Origin: Massilia sp. Root418 | Lineage (GTDB): Bacteria > Pseudomonadota > Gammaproteobacteria > Burkholderiales > Burkholderiaceae_D | NCBI RefSeq assembly: GCF_001425265.1 | Contig: NZ_LMEC01000024.1 | Coordinates: forward strand, 124,001 to 188,000 | DNA length: 64,000 nt | Reading direction: 5' to 3' | Shown: piece by piece, positions 47,392 through 57,749 of the stretch | How positions within the stretch are numbered: the first letter of the stretch is position 1 | Layout of the letters: every line of letters begins with the position of its first letter | Position numbers and translations under genes: made by a program | Notes under the pieces: generated by a model | The model's input: the letters and a program-made list of their open reading frames with translations, nothing else | Told to the model about the DNA's origin: nothing | Databases searched by the model: none

Positions 47392-50300
47392 ATGAGATTC
47401 GAGACCCTGAGCAGACTGCGCAAGCTGTTCGCCGTGCTGGTGGCGACAGTGGCTGCGGCGTTCCTGATCGTCACCGGCTTTGTGCTGCACACGCTGCACG
47501 AGAGCCGCCAGCGCTATTACGCCAACGCGGAGGAGACTTCGCGCAACCTGGCCATCACGCTGGAGCACTTCCTGCGGGGCCACTTCTACGAGGTGGACCT
47601 GGCCATGCGGCGCGCGGCGCTGGAGTTCCGCACCGCCCACGCGCAGGGCCGCTTCAACGAGGACGATTTCAGCGCCTTCCTGCGCTCGCTCAAGGAGCGC
47701 ATTCCGCACGCGCGCTCGGTGCGCGGGTCGGACCACGATGGCCGCGTGGTCTACGGCGAGGATATCGACCCGGCCAAGATCCAGGACCTGACCGTGCGCG
47801 AATTCTACGCGCGCGCGAAACAGGGCCGCGAGCTGGTGTTCGGGGTGCCGGTGACGTCGCGCATCACGGGCGAGCGGGTACTGCCGATGATTTACCCCCT
47901 CACCCGGGACGACGGCAGTTTCGGCGGCACGGCCTATGTGCTGATGACCACCGATACCGTCACCGGTGTGCTCAAGTCCCTCAACGTGGGGCCGAATGGG
48001 GTGATCACGCTGATCGACAACGAGCGCCGCCTGCTGCACCGCTATCCGGAAGTGGCCGATACGCCGATCGGCAGCCAGGCGCCGATGTCGCCGCCCACCA
48101 TGGCGGTGCTCTCCAGCCAGCGCCAGCACGCCACCTATACCACCGTGAGCGCGCGCGACGGCTTGCAGCGCGTGGTGAGCATCGAACGCATCGGCCAGTA
48201 TCCGGTGTTCGTCCTGGTTGGGCTGTCCAGCGACGATTTCCTCGCGCCTTGGCGCAGGGAAGCCTTCAACGACACGATATTCCTGGCGGTGCTGCTGATC
48301 ATGGCCAGCACGTCCCTGCTGGGGGCGCACTATGCCCTGAGCCAGCAGGCCCGCACGGTGGACAAGCTGTCCGAGGCGAGGGATCTGGCGCTGGAGGCTG
48401 GCCGCGCCAAGTCGGCCTTCGTGGCCAATATGAGCCACGAGATCCGCACGCCGATGAACGCGGTGCTGGGCATGCTGCAACTGCTGCAGCAGACGCCGAT
48501 GAACGGCCGCCAGCGCGACTATGCGGCCAAGGCCGAATCGGCCGCGCGCTCGCTGCTGGGCCTGCTCAACGACATTCTCGATTATTCCAAGGTGGAGGCG
48601 GGCAAGCTGGCGCTGGACCTGCATCCCTTCAGCCTGGACCGCCTGCTGCGCGACCTGTCCGTGATCGTGTCCGCCTGCGTGGGCGGCAAGCCGGTGGAGG
48701 TGCTGTTCGAGGTCGACCCGGCGCTGCCGCCGTGGCTGATGGGCGACTCGCTGCGCCTGCAGCAGATCCTGCTGAACCTGGCGGGCAACGCCATTAAGTT
48801 TACGGAACAGGGGGAAGTGGTGCTGTCCGTGCAGTCCGCTGGGCAGGGGGCGGGTGAAGGCACCCGCATCGTGTTCGCCATCCGCGACACGGGCATCGGC
48901 ATCACGCCCGAGCAGCGCGCACGCATCTTCGACGGCTTTTCGCAGGGCGAAGCCTCCACCGCGCGCCGCTTCGGCGGCTCGGGCCTGGGGCTGGCCATTT
49001 CGCAGCGCCTGGCGCACCTGATGGGCGGCACGCTGGAAGTGGACAGCATACCAGGCCAGGGCAGCACCTTCCGCCTCCTCGTCGCACTGCCCGAGGCGGC
49101 GCCGCAGCAGCAGCCGCAGTCCTGCGATCCGGCGCTGCTGCGCGGCCTGGACTGCCTGGTGGTGGACGACAATCCGAGCGCGCGCCAGGTGCTGGCCGGC
49201 ATGGCCGCGTCTTTCGGCTGGCGCGTGGAGACGGCGCCGAGCGGCATTGATGCGCTGCAGATGGTGATGGGCCGCAGCGCAGGCCGGCCTTACGACGTGC
49301 TGCTGGTGGACTGGCGCATGCCGCTCATGGACGGCTGGGAAACCAGCCTGCAGGTGCGCGGGCTGATGCCTGCCGCCAGCACGCCAGTGATCATCATGGT
49401 GACCGCGCATGACCGGGAAATGCTGGCGCAGCGCCAGGCGCAGCAGGGTAGCGCGGCCATGCCGGTGCTGGACGGGGTGCTGGTGAAGCCGGTGACGCCG
49501 TCCATGCTGTTCGACGCGGTAGCCGACGCGCGCTCAGGCCATCGCCCCGCCCTGCTGAACGAGCCGGCGCAATCGCAACGCCTGCTGGACGGGATGCGCA
49601 TCTTGCTGGTGGAGGACAATCCCACCAACCAGCAGGTGGCGGGCGAGCTGCTGGGCCACGAGGGGGCGCTGGTGGAGGTGGCGCCGTGCGGGCAGGATGC
49701 GATCGCCGCGCTGCGCCGCGAGGGCCCGCTGCCGGACGCGATCCTGATGGATATCCAGATGCCGGACATGGACGGCTACGCGGCCACGCGCGCCATTCTC
49801 GCCCTGCTGGGCAGCCGCACGCCGCCCATCATTGCCATAACGGCCAATGCCATGCAGTCGGACCGCGAGCTGGCGCTGGCGGCGGGCATGGTGGACCACA
49901 TCGGCAAGCCTTTCGACCTGCGGCAGCTGATTGCCGTGATCCTGCTGCACGCCGCGCCGCCCGCCGGAACCACGGCGCCCGCAGCCCTGGCGCCTTCGGT
50001 GCCGGCGGCGGAACCACCGGCGGCGGCTGAAGTGCCGGCGGCGGCTGAAGTGCCGGCGGCGGTAGCAGCGCCGGCGGCGGCGCCAGCAGCAGCGGCAGCA
50101 GCAGCGGCAGCAGCAGCGGCAGCATCGGCAGCGCCCGCAAGCCCGCTGCTGGACAGCGCAGGCGCGCTGAGGCGCATGGGCGGGCTGATGCCGGTCTACC
50201 TGATCGCCCTGCGCAGCTTCGGCGCCGAGGCGGAGGACCTGGGCGGCCAGTTGCGCAGCGCTGCCGACACGCAGGACTTTACCGCCGCGCGCGCCGCGCT

Positions 50301-50505
50301 GCACGTGCTCAAGGGACTGGCCGGCACCATAGGCGCGGACCAGCTCAGCCAACTGTCTGCGCTGGCCGAACAGACTATCCGCCAGCATGGGGGCAATGCC
50401 GGGCCGGAGGCGTGCCGCACCGGCATCGCTACGGTGCTGGCGGCGCTGCCGCCGGTGGTGGAGGAAGTGGCGGCGCTGCTGGCGGGTTACGCGGCAAGCC
50501 GCTAA
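47392..50505 (+). CDS. Large hybrid sensor kinase with dCache-like sensor, two receivers and HPt
   Basis: A 1037-residue membrane kinase able to run a full phosphorelay within one chain. Order: helix (about 10-33), periplasmic PDC/Cache-like sensor (about 40-290), helix (about 297-317), coiled linker, HisKA with His at about 347 (NMSHEIRTPMNAVLGML), HATPase (NAIKFTE, RDTGIGI, GSGLGLAIS), receiver 1 (Asp about 640 in LLVDWRMP), receiver 2 (Asp about 786 in ILMDIQMPDMDG), a Pro/Ala/Glu linker with a run of 14 alanines (about 860-925), and an HPt domain with His about 971 (HVLKGLAGTIGA). No cognate regulator is adjacent. Its last residues and TAA stop come from a REP-like repeat. Confidence 0.94.
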   Translation: MRFETLSRLRKLFAVLVATVAAAFLIVTGFVLHTLHESRQRYYANAEETSRNLAITLEHFLRGHFYEVDLAMRRAALEFRTAHAQGRFNEDDFSAFLRSLKERIPHARSVRGSDHDGRVVYGEDIDPAKIQDLTVREFYARAKQGRELVFGVPVTSRITGERVLPMIYPLTRDDGSFGGTAYVLMTTDTVTGVLKSLNVGPNGVITLIDNERRLLHRYPEVADTPIGSQAPMSPPTMAVLSSQRQHATYTTVSARDGLQRVVSIERIGQYPVFVLVGLSSDDFLAPWRREAFNDTIFLAVLLIMASTSLLGAHYALSQQARTVDKLSEARDLALEAGRAKSAFVANMSHEIRTPMNAVLGMLQLLQQTPMNGRQRDYAAKAESAARSLLGLLNDILDYSKVEAGKLALDLHPFSLDRLLRDLSVIVSACVGGKPVEVLFEVDPALPPWLMGDSLRLQQILLNLAGNAIKFTEQGEVVLSVQSAGQGAGEGTRIVFAIRDTGIGITPEQRARIFDGFSQGEASTARRFGGSGLGLAISQRLAHLMGGTLEVDSIPGQGSTFRLLVALPEAAPQQQPQSCDPALLRGLDCLVVDDNPSARQVLAGMAASFGWRVETAPSGIDALQMVMGRSAGRPYDVLLVDWRMPLMDGWETSLQVRGLMPAASTPVIIMVTAHDREMLAQRQAQQGSAAMPVLDGVLVKPVTPSMLFDAVADARSGHRPALLNEPAQSQRLLDGMRILLVEDNPTNQQVAGELLGHEGALVEVAPCGQDAIAALRREGPLPDAILMDIQMPDMDGYAATRAILALLGSRTPPIIAITANAMQSDRELALAAGMVDHIGKPFDLRQLIAVILLHAAPPAGTTAPAALAPSVPAAEPPAAAEVPAAAEVPAAVAAPAAAPAAAAAAAAAAAAASAAPASPLLDSAGALRRMGGLMPVYLIALRSFGAEAEDLGGQLRSAADTQDFTAARAALHVLKGLAGTIGADQLSQLSALAEQTIRQHGGNAGPEACRTGIATVLAALPPVVEEVAALLAGYAASR

Positions 50506-50608
50506 CCCGCCCTACGTGACATCGCGTGGACATCGCGTGCACATTAGGTGACATGGCCTACGGAGCACGGCCCGTAGGGCGGGTTAGGCCGGCAGGCCGT
50601 AACCCGCC
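50481..50608. repeat. REP-like pair between hybrid kinase and VOC genes
   Basis: A forward unit at 50481-50516 (GGCGGGTTACGCGG...CCGCTAACCCGCC, then CTACG) and a reversed unit at 50573-50608 flank 56 bases. The forward unit lies inside the 3' end of the hybrid kinase gene and supplies its TAA. The reversed unit ends ten bases before the VOC stop codon. Confidence 0.85.
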
Positions 50609-50618
50609 GTCCCACCGC

Positions 50619-51005
50619 CTACCTCCGGCGCGCGTAGCTTACCGTCAGCATCTCCCACTGGTGGCCGTCCGGCTCGTTCCAGTAGACCATGCGCCCGCCG
50701 TAGTCGGTGTTGATGCGGCCGTCGTTCGGCCCGCGCACGCTGCCCCGGAACGCGATGTTGCGCCCCTTCAGCCGCGCCAGGATGGCGTCGAACTCCTCTT
50801 CCCCCACGCGGAAGCAGTAGTGATGCACGGGGAAGGCTTCGTCGGTGGTGAGGAAGTCCAGGGTCAGGCCCTCATTGATGAACACCGGCGAGAACGGCCC
50901 CAGCGCAGTCTCGGCCCACGGCACGTCCAGCAATTCCGCCAGCAATTGCGCGGCCGCCACCTGGTCGCGCGTCGGTACGATGAAATGGTCCAGCTGTATC
51001 GCCAT
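50619..51005 (-). CDS. VOC family (glyoxalase-fold) protein
   Basis: A 128-residue single-repeat-pair vicinal oxygen chelate protein. LDHFIVPTRDQVAAAQLLAELLD opens the first beta-alpha-beta module; HHYCFRVGEEEFDAILARLKG the second; GGRMVYWNEPDGHQWEMLTVSY the metal-binding end with the usual Glu/His pattern. Members are dioxygenases, isomerases or resistance proteins; no specific role can be given. It ends next to a REP repeat and lies 21 bases after the deacetylase-like gene on the same strand, suggesting co-transcription. Confidence 0.85.
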   Translation of the reverse strand: MAIQLDHFIVPTRDQVAAAQLLAELLDVPWAETALGPFSPVFINEGLTLDFLTTDEAFPVHHYCFRVGEEEFDAILARLKGRNIAFRGSVRGPNDGRINTDYGGRMVYWNEPDGHQWEMLTVSYARRR

Positions 51006-51026
51006 GCCGTCCTCCCACGCTCAAAA

Positions 51027-51953
51027 TCACAGTTCCGCCAGCACCTTCACGTGCGCCACCACGCTGCGCCCCAGCGCGGACAGGTTGTAGCCGCCCTCCA
51101 GGCAGCTCACGATGCGTCCCTTGGCGTACAGCTTGGCCACCGCCATCACCTGCTGGGTCATCCACGCGTAGTCCGCCTCCACCAGGCCCATGCCGCCGAT
51201 GTCGTCCTCGCGGTGGGCGTCGAAGCCGGCCGAGATGAAAATCATCTCAGGCTTGAAGGCGTGCAGCGCGGGCAGCCATTTGTCGAGCACCAGCTGGCGC
51301 ACCACGTCGCCCTTGGAGTGCGCCGGCACCGCAACGTTCACCTGGTTCGGCGTTTCCGGACCCACTTCGCTGTAGGGATAGAAGGGATGCTGGTAAAAGC
51401 TCACCATCAGCGCGCGCGGTTCGCCGCGCAGGGCCTCTTCGGTGCCGTTGCCGTGGTGGACGTCGAAATCGACCACGGCCACGCGCTGCAGGCCGTGCAC
51501 GTCCAGCGCGTGCTTGGCCGCGATGGCGACGTTGTTGAACAGGCAGAAGCCCATCGGCTCGCTGGGCCGCGCGTGGTGGCCGGGCGGACGGATGGCGCAG
51601 AAGGCGTTGGCGATGTCGCCTGCGATCACGGCATCGGTGGCCGCCACGGCGGCGCCGGCGGCGCGCAGGGCCGCTTTCCAGCTGTGGGCATTGAGCGAGG
51701 TGTCGCCGTCGATCGGGTAGTAGTCGCCCGCCCCGGGCACGTTGTCGCGCACGATGCCGATGGCGTTGCGGCTGTGGTTGCGCTCGATGTCGGACAACTC
51801 GGCCAGCGGTGCATCGCGGTGCTCCAGCAGGCCATCGATGTGTGCGTTGATGAGCTGGTCGGCAATCGCTTGCAGCCGCGCGGGCGATTCGGGATGCCAT
51901 TCTCCCATTTCATGGCGCTGGCAGTCTGGGTGGCTATAAATTGCTGTACTCAT
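51027..51953 (-). CDS. Histone deacetylase family protein (class II, bacterial)
   Basis: A 308-residue zinc amidohydrolase of the HDAC/acetylpolyamine amidohydrolase/AcuC superfamily. The catalytic His pair is in RPPGHHARPSEPMGFCLFNN (about residues 125-130), zinc ligands in VDFDVHHGNGTEEAL (Asp, His) and ISAGFDAHREDDIGG (Asp), and the Gly-rich end is CLEGGYNLSALG. It would remove acetyl groups from lysines, polyamines or small molecules in the cytoplasm; no signal peptide is present. It is divergent from the MoxR ATPase gene with 59 bases between. Confidence 0.93.
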   Translation of the reverse strand: MSTAIYSHPDCQRHEMGEWHPESPARLQAIADQLINAHIDGLLEHRDAPLAELSDIERNHSRNAIGIVRDNVPGAGDYYPIDGDTSLNAHSWKAALRAAGAAVAATDAVIAGDIANAFCAIRPPGHHARPSEPMGFCLFNNVAIAAKHALDVHGLQRVAVVDFDVHHGNGTEEALRGEPRALMVSFYQHPFYPYSEVGPETPNQVNVAVPAHSKGDVVRQLVLDKWLPALHAFKPEMIFISAGFDAHREDDIGGMGLVEADYAWMTQQVMAVAKLYAKGRIVSCLEGGYNLSALGRSVVAHVKVLAEL

Positions 51954-52012
51954 GTCTCATTTCTTTGCCGTAGAATCAAGTTGTAATCTACCACGGGATC
52001 ATAACAGGAACC

Positions 52013-52933
<921 letters not shown>

Positions 52934-52965
52934 CCGCCGCTACCCCACGCAGCCGACGCAGCCCC

Positions 52966-54075
52966 ATGCCGCCCATGCCGCCCGTGCCACCCCAGCCTCC
53001 CGTGCCTCCCGTGCCTCCCGTGCCGCCTGCACCGCCCGTACCGCCTGTGCCCCCAATGCCGCCGCGTCCGCGCCATTCCTTCACCCTGCCCCTGCCGGCC
53101 GCGCTGCGGCGCTGGCTCAACAGCTGGCTGTTCCAGCTGCGCGGGCGCGAGCCGGGCGAAGTGCTGCTGGTGATGCGGCGCGTGTTCATCGTGCCCACGC
53201 GGCCCGGCATGGCCTTCTGCGGGCTGCTGCTGATCATGCTGATCGGTTCCATCAACTACACCCTGGGCCTGGGCTTCGCGCTGACCTTTTTCACCGGCGC
53301 CTGCGCCGTGGCCGACATGGTGATGACAGCCCGTAACCTGGCCCTGCTGCGCCTGGCTCCGGGGCGCGCACAGCCGGTGTTCTCCGGGCAGGAGGCGCAG
53401 TTCGAGCTGCAGGTGCGCAACGGCACGCCGCGCAGCCGCTACGCCATCTGGTTCGGCTTCCAGCACGACGGCGAGCCGCGCCATGCGCTGGACGTGCCGG
53501 CCGGGGGCGGCGCGGCGCTGGTGCTTTCCGCGCCCACCGAGGGCCGTGGCTGGCTGACGGCGCCGCGCGTCCGCCTGGTGACGCGCTTTCCGCTCGGCCT
53601 GTTCCGCGCCTGGGCTTACTGGGAGCCGGACTTGCGCGTGCTGGTGTACCCGGCGCCGGAAAACAATGCGCCGCCTTTGCCCATGAGCGGCGCGGCCAGC
53701 GAGGACGGCCACGGCCAGGTGGGGCTGGATAATTTCGCCGGCATCCGCAGCTACCAGCCGGGCGACCCGCTGCGCCACCTGGCCTGGCGCCAGATCGCGC
53801 GCCACGACCCCGCGCTGGGCGGACAGCTCAGCACCAAGCACTTCGAGGGTGGCGCGGTGGCCGAGATGGCGCTCGATTTCGCGCTGCTGCCCATCGCCAT
53901 GGACCTGGAACAGCGGCTCTCGCGCATGACGCGCTGGGTGCTGGAAGCCGAGCAGCGCGCCCTGCCCTACGCATTCCGCATCGGCCACCACGACCTGCCG
54001 CCCGGCCTGGGCGACGCCCACCGCGCGGCCTGCCTGCGCGCGCTGGCCCTGTACGGCCAGGAGGCCTACGCGTGA
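52966..54075 (+). CDS. DUF58 domain protein with a proline-repeat N-terminus
   Basis: A 369-residue membrane-associated protein. After the ATG comes a run of about ten Pro-Pro-x triplets (MPPMPPVPPQPPVPP onwards, residues 1-35), then a basic segment, two helices (about 83-101 and 103-125, GMAFCGLLLIMLIGSIN and LGFALTFFTGACAVADM), and the DUF58 part with GRGWLTAPRVRLVTRFPLGLFRAW and GIRSYQPGDPLRHLAWRQIARHD (von Willebrand-like fold). The start could be any of three near ATGs; 52966 is the first after the MoxR stop. It lies between moxR and the transglutaminase gene and very likely works with both. Confidence 0.88.
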   Translation: MPPMPPVPPQPPVPPVPPVPPAPPVPPVPPMPPRPRHSFTLPLPAALRRWLNSWLFQLRGREPGEVLLVMRRVFIVPTRPGMAFCGLLLIMLIGSINYTLGLGFALTFFTGACAVADMVMTARNLALLRLAPGRAQPVFSGQEAQFELQVRNGTPRSRYAIWFGFQHDGEPRHALDVPAGGGAALVLSAPTEGRGWLTAPRVRLVTRFPLGLFRAWAYWEPDLRVLVYPAPENNAPPLPMSGAASEDGHGQVGLDNFAGIRSYQPGDPLRHLAWRQIARHDPALGGQLSTKHFEGGAVAEMALDFALLPIAMDLEQRLSRMTRWVLEAEQRALPYAFRIGHHDLPPGLGDAHRAACLRALALYGQEAYA

Positions 54076-54133
54076 CCGCGCCGCCCGCAGCCATGCCACG
54101 GCCCCGCCTGCGCGCCCGCCACCGGAGCGCCGC

Positions 54134-56188
54134 GTGAGCGCGCGCGGCGCCGCCCTGTCACGGCCGCCCGGCGCGCCGGCGCGCTGGGCCCAGCGGCTCA
54201 CGCGCGACAAGGCCGACACCCTGCTGCTGATCGGCGCCGCCCTGCTGGTGCTGGCGCCGCATTTCAGCCACTTGCCGCTGTGGACCAGCGCGGTGATCTG
54301 CTGCGTGCTGCTGTGGCGCGGCGCCATCACCCTGCTGGGCCGGCGCATGCCGCCGCTGTGGCTGCTCCTGCCGGTATCGCTGCTGGCCATGGGCGGGGTC
54401 TACCTGTCCTTCCGCACCCTGCTGGGCCGCGACGCTGGCGTGGCCATGCTGGCCCTGCTGCTGGCGTTCAAGCTGCTGGAAATGCACGCCCGGCGCGACC
54501 TGTTCGTGGTGATCTTCCTCAGCTTCTTCCTGCTGCTGACCAATTTCTTCTACTCCCAGTCCATCCTGACGGGGCTGGCCATGGTGGCCACCATCATCGT
54601 GCTGCTGGCTACCCTGATGACTTTCCAGTACACCGGCGCGGTGCCGCCGTTGCGCCAGCGCCTGCTGGTGGCGGCGAAGATCTTCCTGGCGGCCGCCCCG
54701 CTGGCCGTGGTGCTGTTCTTCGCCTTTCCGCGCATCCAGGGCCCGCTGTGGGGCCTGCCCGGCGACGCGCGCAGCGCCCGCAGCGGCATCTCGGACACCA
54801 TGTCGCCCGGCAGCATGACCGGCCTGGCGCTGTCGGACGAGGTGGCCTTCCGGGTGCGCTTCTTCGGCGCCCTGCCGGCCCAGAACCAGCTGTACTGGCG
54901 CGGCATCGTGCTGAGCGACTACGACGGCACCACCTGGACCCGCACCGAGCGGCGCCGCCTGCGCGCCGGCGACGCCAGCACCAGCGCCTCGGTCGGCGGC
55001 CCCGCGCTGCGCCACGAAGTGACCATGGAGCCGACCGGCAAGCGCTGGCTGTTCGCGCTGGAACTGACCAACCCCAGGCTGCCCATGCCGGGCCTGGGCG
55101 CCAGCCTGAGCGACGAGTTCGAGTTCGTCAGCCGCGAACCGGTGCAGCAGCGCCTGCGCTACCAGGCCAGCGCCCACCTCAGCTACCGCCTGCAGCCCCA
55201 ACTGGACCCGGCGCAGCAGGCGCGTGCGCTGCGCCTGCCGCAGGGCTACAACCCGCGCACGGCGGCGCTGGCGGCCACCCTGCGCCAGCCGGACGGCCCG
55301 GCCGCGTCGGCCCGCGCCGTGCTGCGCATGTTCCGCACCCAGCAATTCAGCTACACGCTGGAGCCGCCCCTGCTGGGCCGCCATGCGGTGGACGATTTCC
55401 TGTTCGGCAGCAAGGCCGGCTTCTGCGAGCACTACGCGGGCGCTTTCGTGGTGCTGATGCGCGCCATGGGCGTGCCGGCGCGCGTGGTCACCGGCTACCA
55501 GGGCGGCGAGCTGAACCCGGTGGACGACTACCTCACCGTGCGCCAGTCCGACGCCCACGCCTGGGCCGAAATCTGGGTCGAAGGCGAGGGCTGGCTGCGG
55601 GTCGATCCCACCGCCGCCGTGGCCCCGGACCGGGTCAACCTGGGCCTGGGGCGGGCACTGCCGCAACAGGCGCCGTTCGGCCTGGCTGGCCTGGGCCAGC
55701 TGATGAATTTCCGCAATGACAGCAATTCGTGGCTGGCACAGCTCAGATTCCGCCTGCACGCCATGAATAATGCATGGAATCAATGGGTCCTGGATTACAA
55801 TCCAGACAGGCAGAGCAGTTTCCTTGAGGAACTAAGTGCAGCACTCGGCACCTGGCGCACGGGCGCCGCGCTGCTGGCGGTGGCTGCGCTGCTGATGCTG
55901 GGGCGCGCCGTGCGCGCGCGGGTGGCGGAGGAGCCGGTGGACGCGGTGTATGCCGCTTTCTGCCGCCTCATGGCCAGGCGCGGCATGCCGCGTGCGCCGC
56001 ACGAGGGGCCGCACAGTTATGCTCGGCGTTTGCAGGCGATGCCGCAGACGCAGCAACTGCAGGATGACAAGAAGAAGGCCATGCTGGCCTTTTTGGAATT
56101 GTATGGCGCGCTGAAATACGCCGCGCCCAATGAAGAGATAACGGCGCCCGCCAAACGGCTGGCCATTTTGCTGAAACGATCACAATGA
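54134..56188 (+). CDS. TgpA-type transglutaminase-like membrane protein (DUF3488)
   Basis: A 684-residue inner membrane protein. Five to six N-terminal helices (about residues 25-185) form the DUF3488 part; a periplasmic transglutaminase-like domain follows with the Cys-His-Asp triad in GSKAGFCEHYAGAFVVLMRAMG (Cys about 431), SDAHAWAEIW (His about 475) and RVDPTAAV (Asp about 491); one more helix (about 577-592) and a cytoplasmic tail close the protein. In Pseudomonas, TgpA is essential and has a periplasmic transglutaminase activity. The start is GTG with GGAG seven bases before. Its stop overlaps the MltB start (ATGA). Confidence 0.93.
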   Translation: MSARGAALSRPPGAPARWAQRLTRDKADTLLLIGAALLVLAPHFSHLPLWTSAVICCVLLWRGAITLLGRRMPPLWLLLPVSLLAMGGVYLSFRTLLGRDAGVAMLALLLAFKLLEMHARRDLFVVIFLSFFLLLTNFFYSQSILTGLAMVATIIVLLATLMTFQYTGAVPPLRQRLLVAAKIFLAAAPLAVVLFFAFPRIQGPLWGLPGDARSARSGISDTMSPGSMTGLALSDEVAFRVRFFGALPAQNQLYWRGIVLSDYDGTTWTRTERRRLRAGDASTSASVGGPALRHEVTMEPTGKRWLFALELTNPRLPMPGLGASLSDEFEFVSREPVQQRLRYQASAHLSYRLQPQLDPAQQARALRLPQGYNPRTAALAATLRQPDGPAASARAVLRMFRTQQFSYTLEPPLLGRHAVDDFLFGSKAGFCEHYAGAFVVLMRAMGVPARVVTGYQGGELNPVDDYLTVRQSDAHAWAEIWVEGEGWLRVDPTAAVAPDRVNLGLGRALPQQAPFGLAGLGQLMNFRNDSNSWLAQLRFRLHAMNNAWNQWVLDYNPDRQSSFLEELSAALGTWRTGAALLAVAALLMLGRAVRARVAEEPVDAVYAAFCRLMARRGMPRAPHEGPHSYARRLQAMPQTQQLQDDKKKAMLAFLELYGALKYAAPNEEITAPAKRLAILLKRSQ

Positions 56189-57336
56189 AACTGTCTTTGC
56201 GCACCAACATCCTCTCTTCCGCCCTGCTGGCGCTGGCACTGGCCGGCACCGCCCTGGCCCCCGCCGCGGCAGTGGCCGCACAAGCCGCCCAGGGCGGCAA
56301 GGCCAAAGCCAAGGCCGCCGCCGCCAAGAAAGCCAAGGCCAAGGCCGCCGCCAAAAAGACCGACTACGAAGGCGAGTTCGTCAACTTCGGGCAGTGGAAG
56401 GAAGTGGGCGCCTTCCTGGACGACATGGCCGCCAGGCACGGCTTCGACCGCAAGGAACTGGAAGCGATCATGATGCAGGTGCGCTACGTGGATTCGGCCG
56501 TGCAGCTGATGAAGCCGGCCCCGCCCGGCAAGCCGAAAAACTGGCAAGCGTACAGCAAGCTGTTCATCGAGCCGGTGCGCATCAACGGCGGCGTGAAATT
56601 CTGGAACGAGAACCGCGAGGCGCTGGCGCGCGCCGAATCGCTGTACGGCGTGCCGGCGGAAATCATCGTCGGCATCATCGGCGTGGAGACCGTGTACGGC
56701 GCCAACACCGGCCGCTTCCGCGTGATGGACGCGCTCACCACGCTGGCTTTCGCCTACCCGCTGGCGCCTTCGCGCGAGGCGCGCATGACCTTCTTCCGGG
56801 GCGAACTGGAAAGCACGCTGCTGTACGCGCGCCAGACCGGCATCGACCCGTTTGCGCTGCTGGGCTCCTACGCCGGCGCGGTGGGCCTGCCGCAGTTCAT
56901 GCCGAGCAATATCGTCAAGTATGCGGTCGATTTCGACGGCGACGGCCGCATCGACCTGCGCAACTCGCCCACCGACGCCATCGGCAGCGTGGCGGCCTTC
57001 CTGGTCGCGCACGGCTGGCGCCGCGACGATCCGGGTCCGCTGGTGTACTCGGCCACCGTGTCGCCCAGCCGCCAGTGGGAGCGTTTCATCAACCAGGGCC
57101 TGGAAGCGAAATTCCGACAGGAGGACTTGATGTCGGCCGGCGTCGTCACCACATCCACCTTGCCCGAGGGAATGACGTTCGGCCTGGTGGACCTGCAGAA
57201 CGGCTCCGAGCCGACCGAGTTCTGGCTGGGCACCAACAATTTCTTTGCGATCACCCAATACAACCGCAGCTACTTCTATGCGATGTCGGTGCTGGAACTG
57301 GGCCGCGCCGTGAAATTATCGCGGCGGGAGTTGTAA
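56185..57336 (+). CDS. mltB: Lytic murein transglycosylase B (MltB-like)
   Basis: Cuts the glycan strand of peptidoglycan to give 1,6-anhydro ends. The 383-residue product has a signal peptide (about 1-32), a Lys/Ala-rich linker (GGKAKAKAAAAKKAKAKAAAKK split as two parts, about 37-58) and the SLT_2 domain with catalytic Glu at about 168 (GIIGVETVYGANTG), TFFRGELESTL, GSYAGAVGLPQFMPSN and DFDGDGRIDL. No lipobox cysteine is seen, so it is a soluble periplasmic form. Coupling to the TgpA gene (ATGA overlap) places peptidoglycan remodelling within the MoxR-DUF58-TgpA unit. Confidence 0.93.
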   Translation: MKLSLRTNILSSALLALALAGTALAPAAAVAAQAAQGGKAKAKAAAAKKAKAKAAAKKTDYEGEFVNFGQWKEVGAFLDDMAARHGFDRKELEAIMMQVRYVDSAVQLMKPAPPGKPKNWQAYSKLFIEPVRINGGVKFWNENREALARAESLYGVPAEIIVGIIGVETVYGANTGRFRVMDALTTLAFAYPLAPSREARMTFFRGELESTLLYARQTGIDPFALLGSYAGAVGLPQFMPSNIVKYAVDFDGDGRIDLRNSPTDAIGSVAAFLVAHGWRRDDPGPLVYSATVSPSRQWERFINQGLEAKFRQEDLMSAGVVTTSTLPEGMTFGLVDLQNGSEPTEFWLGTNNFFAITQYNRSYFYAMSVLELGRAVKLSRREL

Positions 57337-57749
57337 GGAAGCGTAAAGCCCCTTGAAAACTTGCCTCGCGGCAGCTATTGTATAATTGATAGTTGGAAAC
57401 ACGACAGGAATCATATCGTGCGGCAATGCGAGGGGGTTTTGCCCTATACTCAACTTTGTTCAAAAGACAAAGAATGTGTCGGCATCCGCAGAGGCATGGT
57501 AGCACACGCAACCAGCGCGAATTCTCACACATTGTTGCGGACCGACAACAAGAACGGGCGGCGGACAGTATTTTCTATTGCTCCTAAGTATTACATTGCG
57601 TGATGTTGTACAATTGTGTATATATTATGAAACTTGTTATTTCGGAATTCCGTCCGTGTGGTGAATTCGTTCCCGAGTAAGGATGAACATGGCTAGGCTC
57701 CGAGTGTTTCACTTTGCAGGACAAACTTTACAGAAGGAACAGACGAATC
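57337..57749 (+). promoter_or_regulatory. AT-rich intergenic region with promoter-like elements
   Basis: No convincing gene lies in these 413 bases; short open frames here have no protein-like composition or ribosome site. A perfect -10 TATAAT is at 57381-57386 without a well-spaced -35. TTGCGT (57596-57601) and TATATA (57619-57624), 17 bases apart, form a better promoter for the next gene and would give a leader of about 120 bases. CGGAATTCCG (57643-57652) is a short palindrome in that leader. The region could also hold a small RNA starting near 57393; this is open. Confidence 0.5.

Noticed and set aside
57361..57603. An 80-codon frame in the AT-rich gap after mltB
   Set aside because: It needs a TTG start with no ribosome site and the product lacks any signal, domain or compositional bias of a protein.
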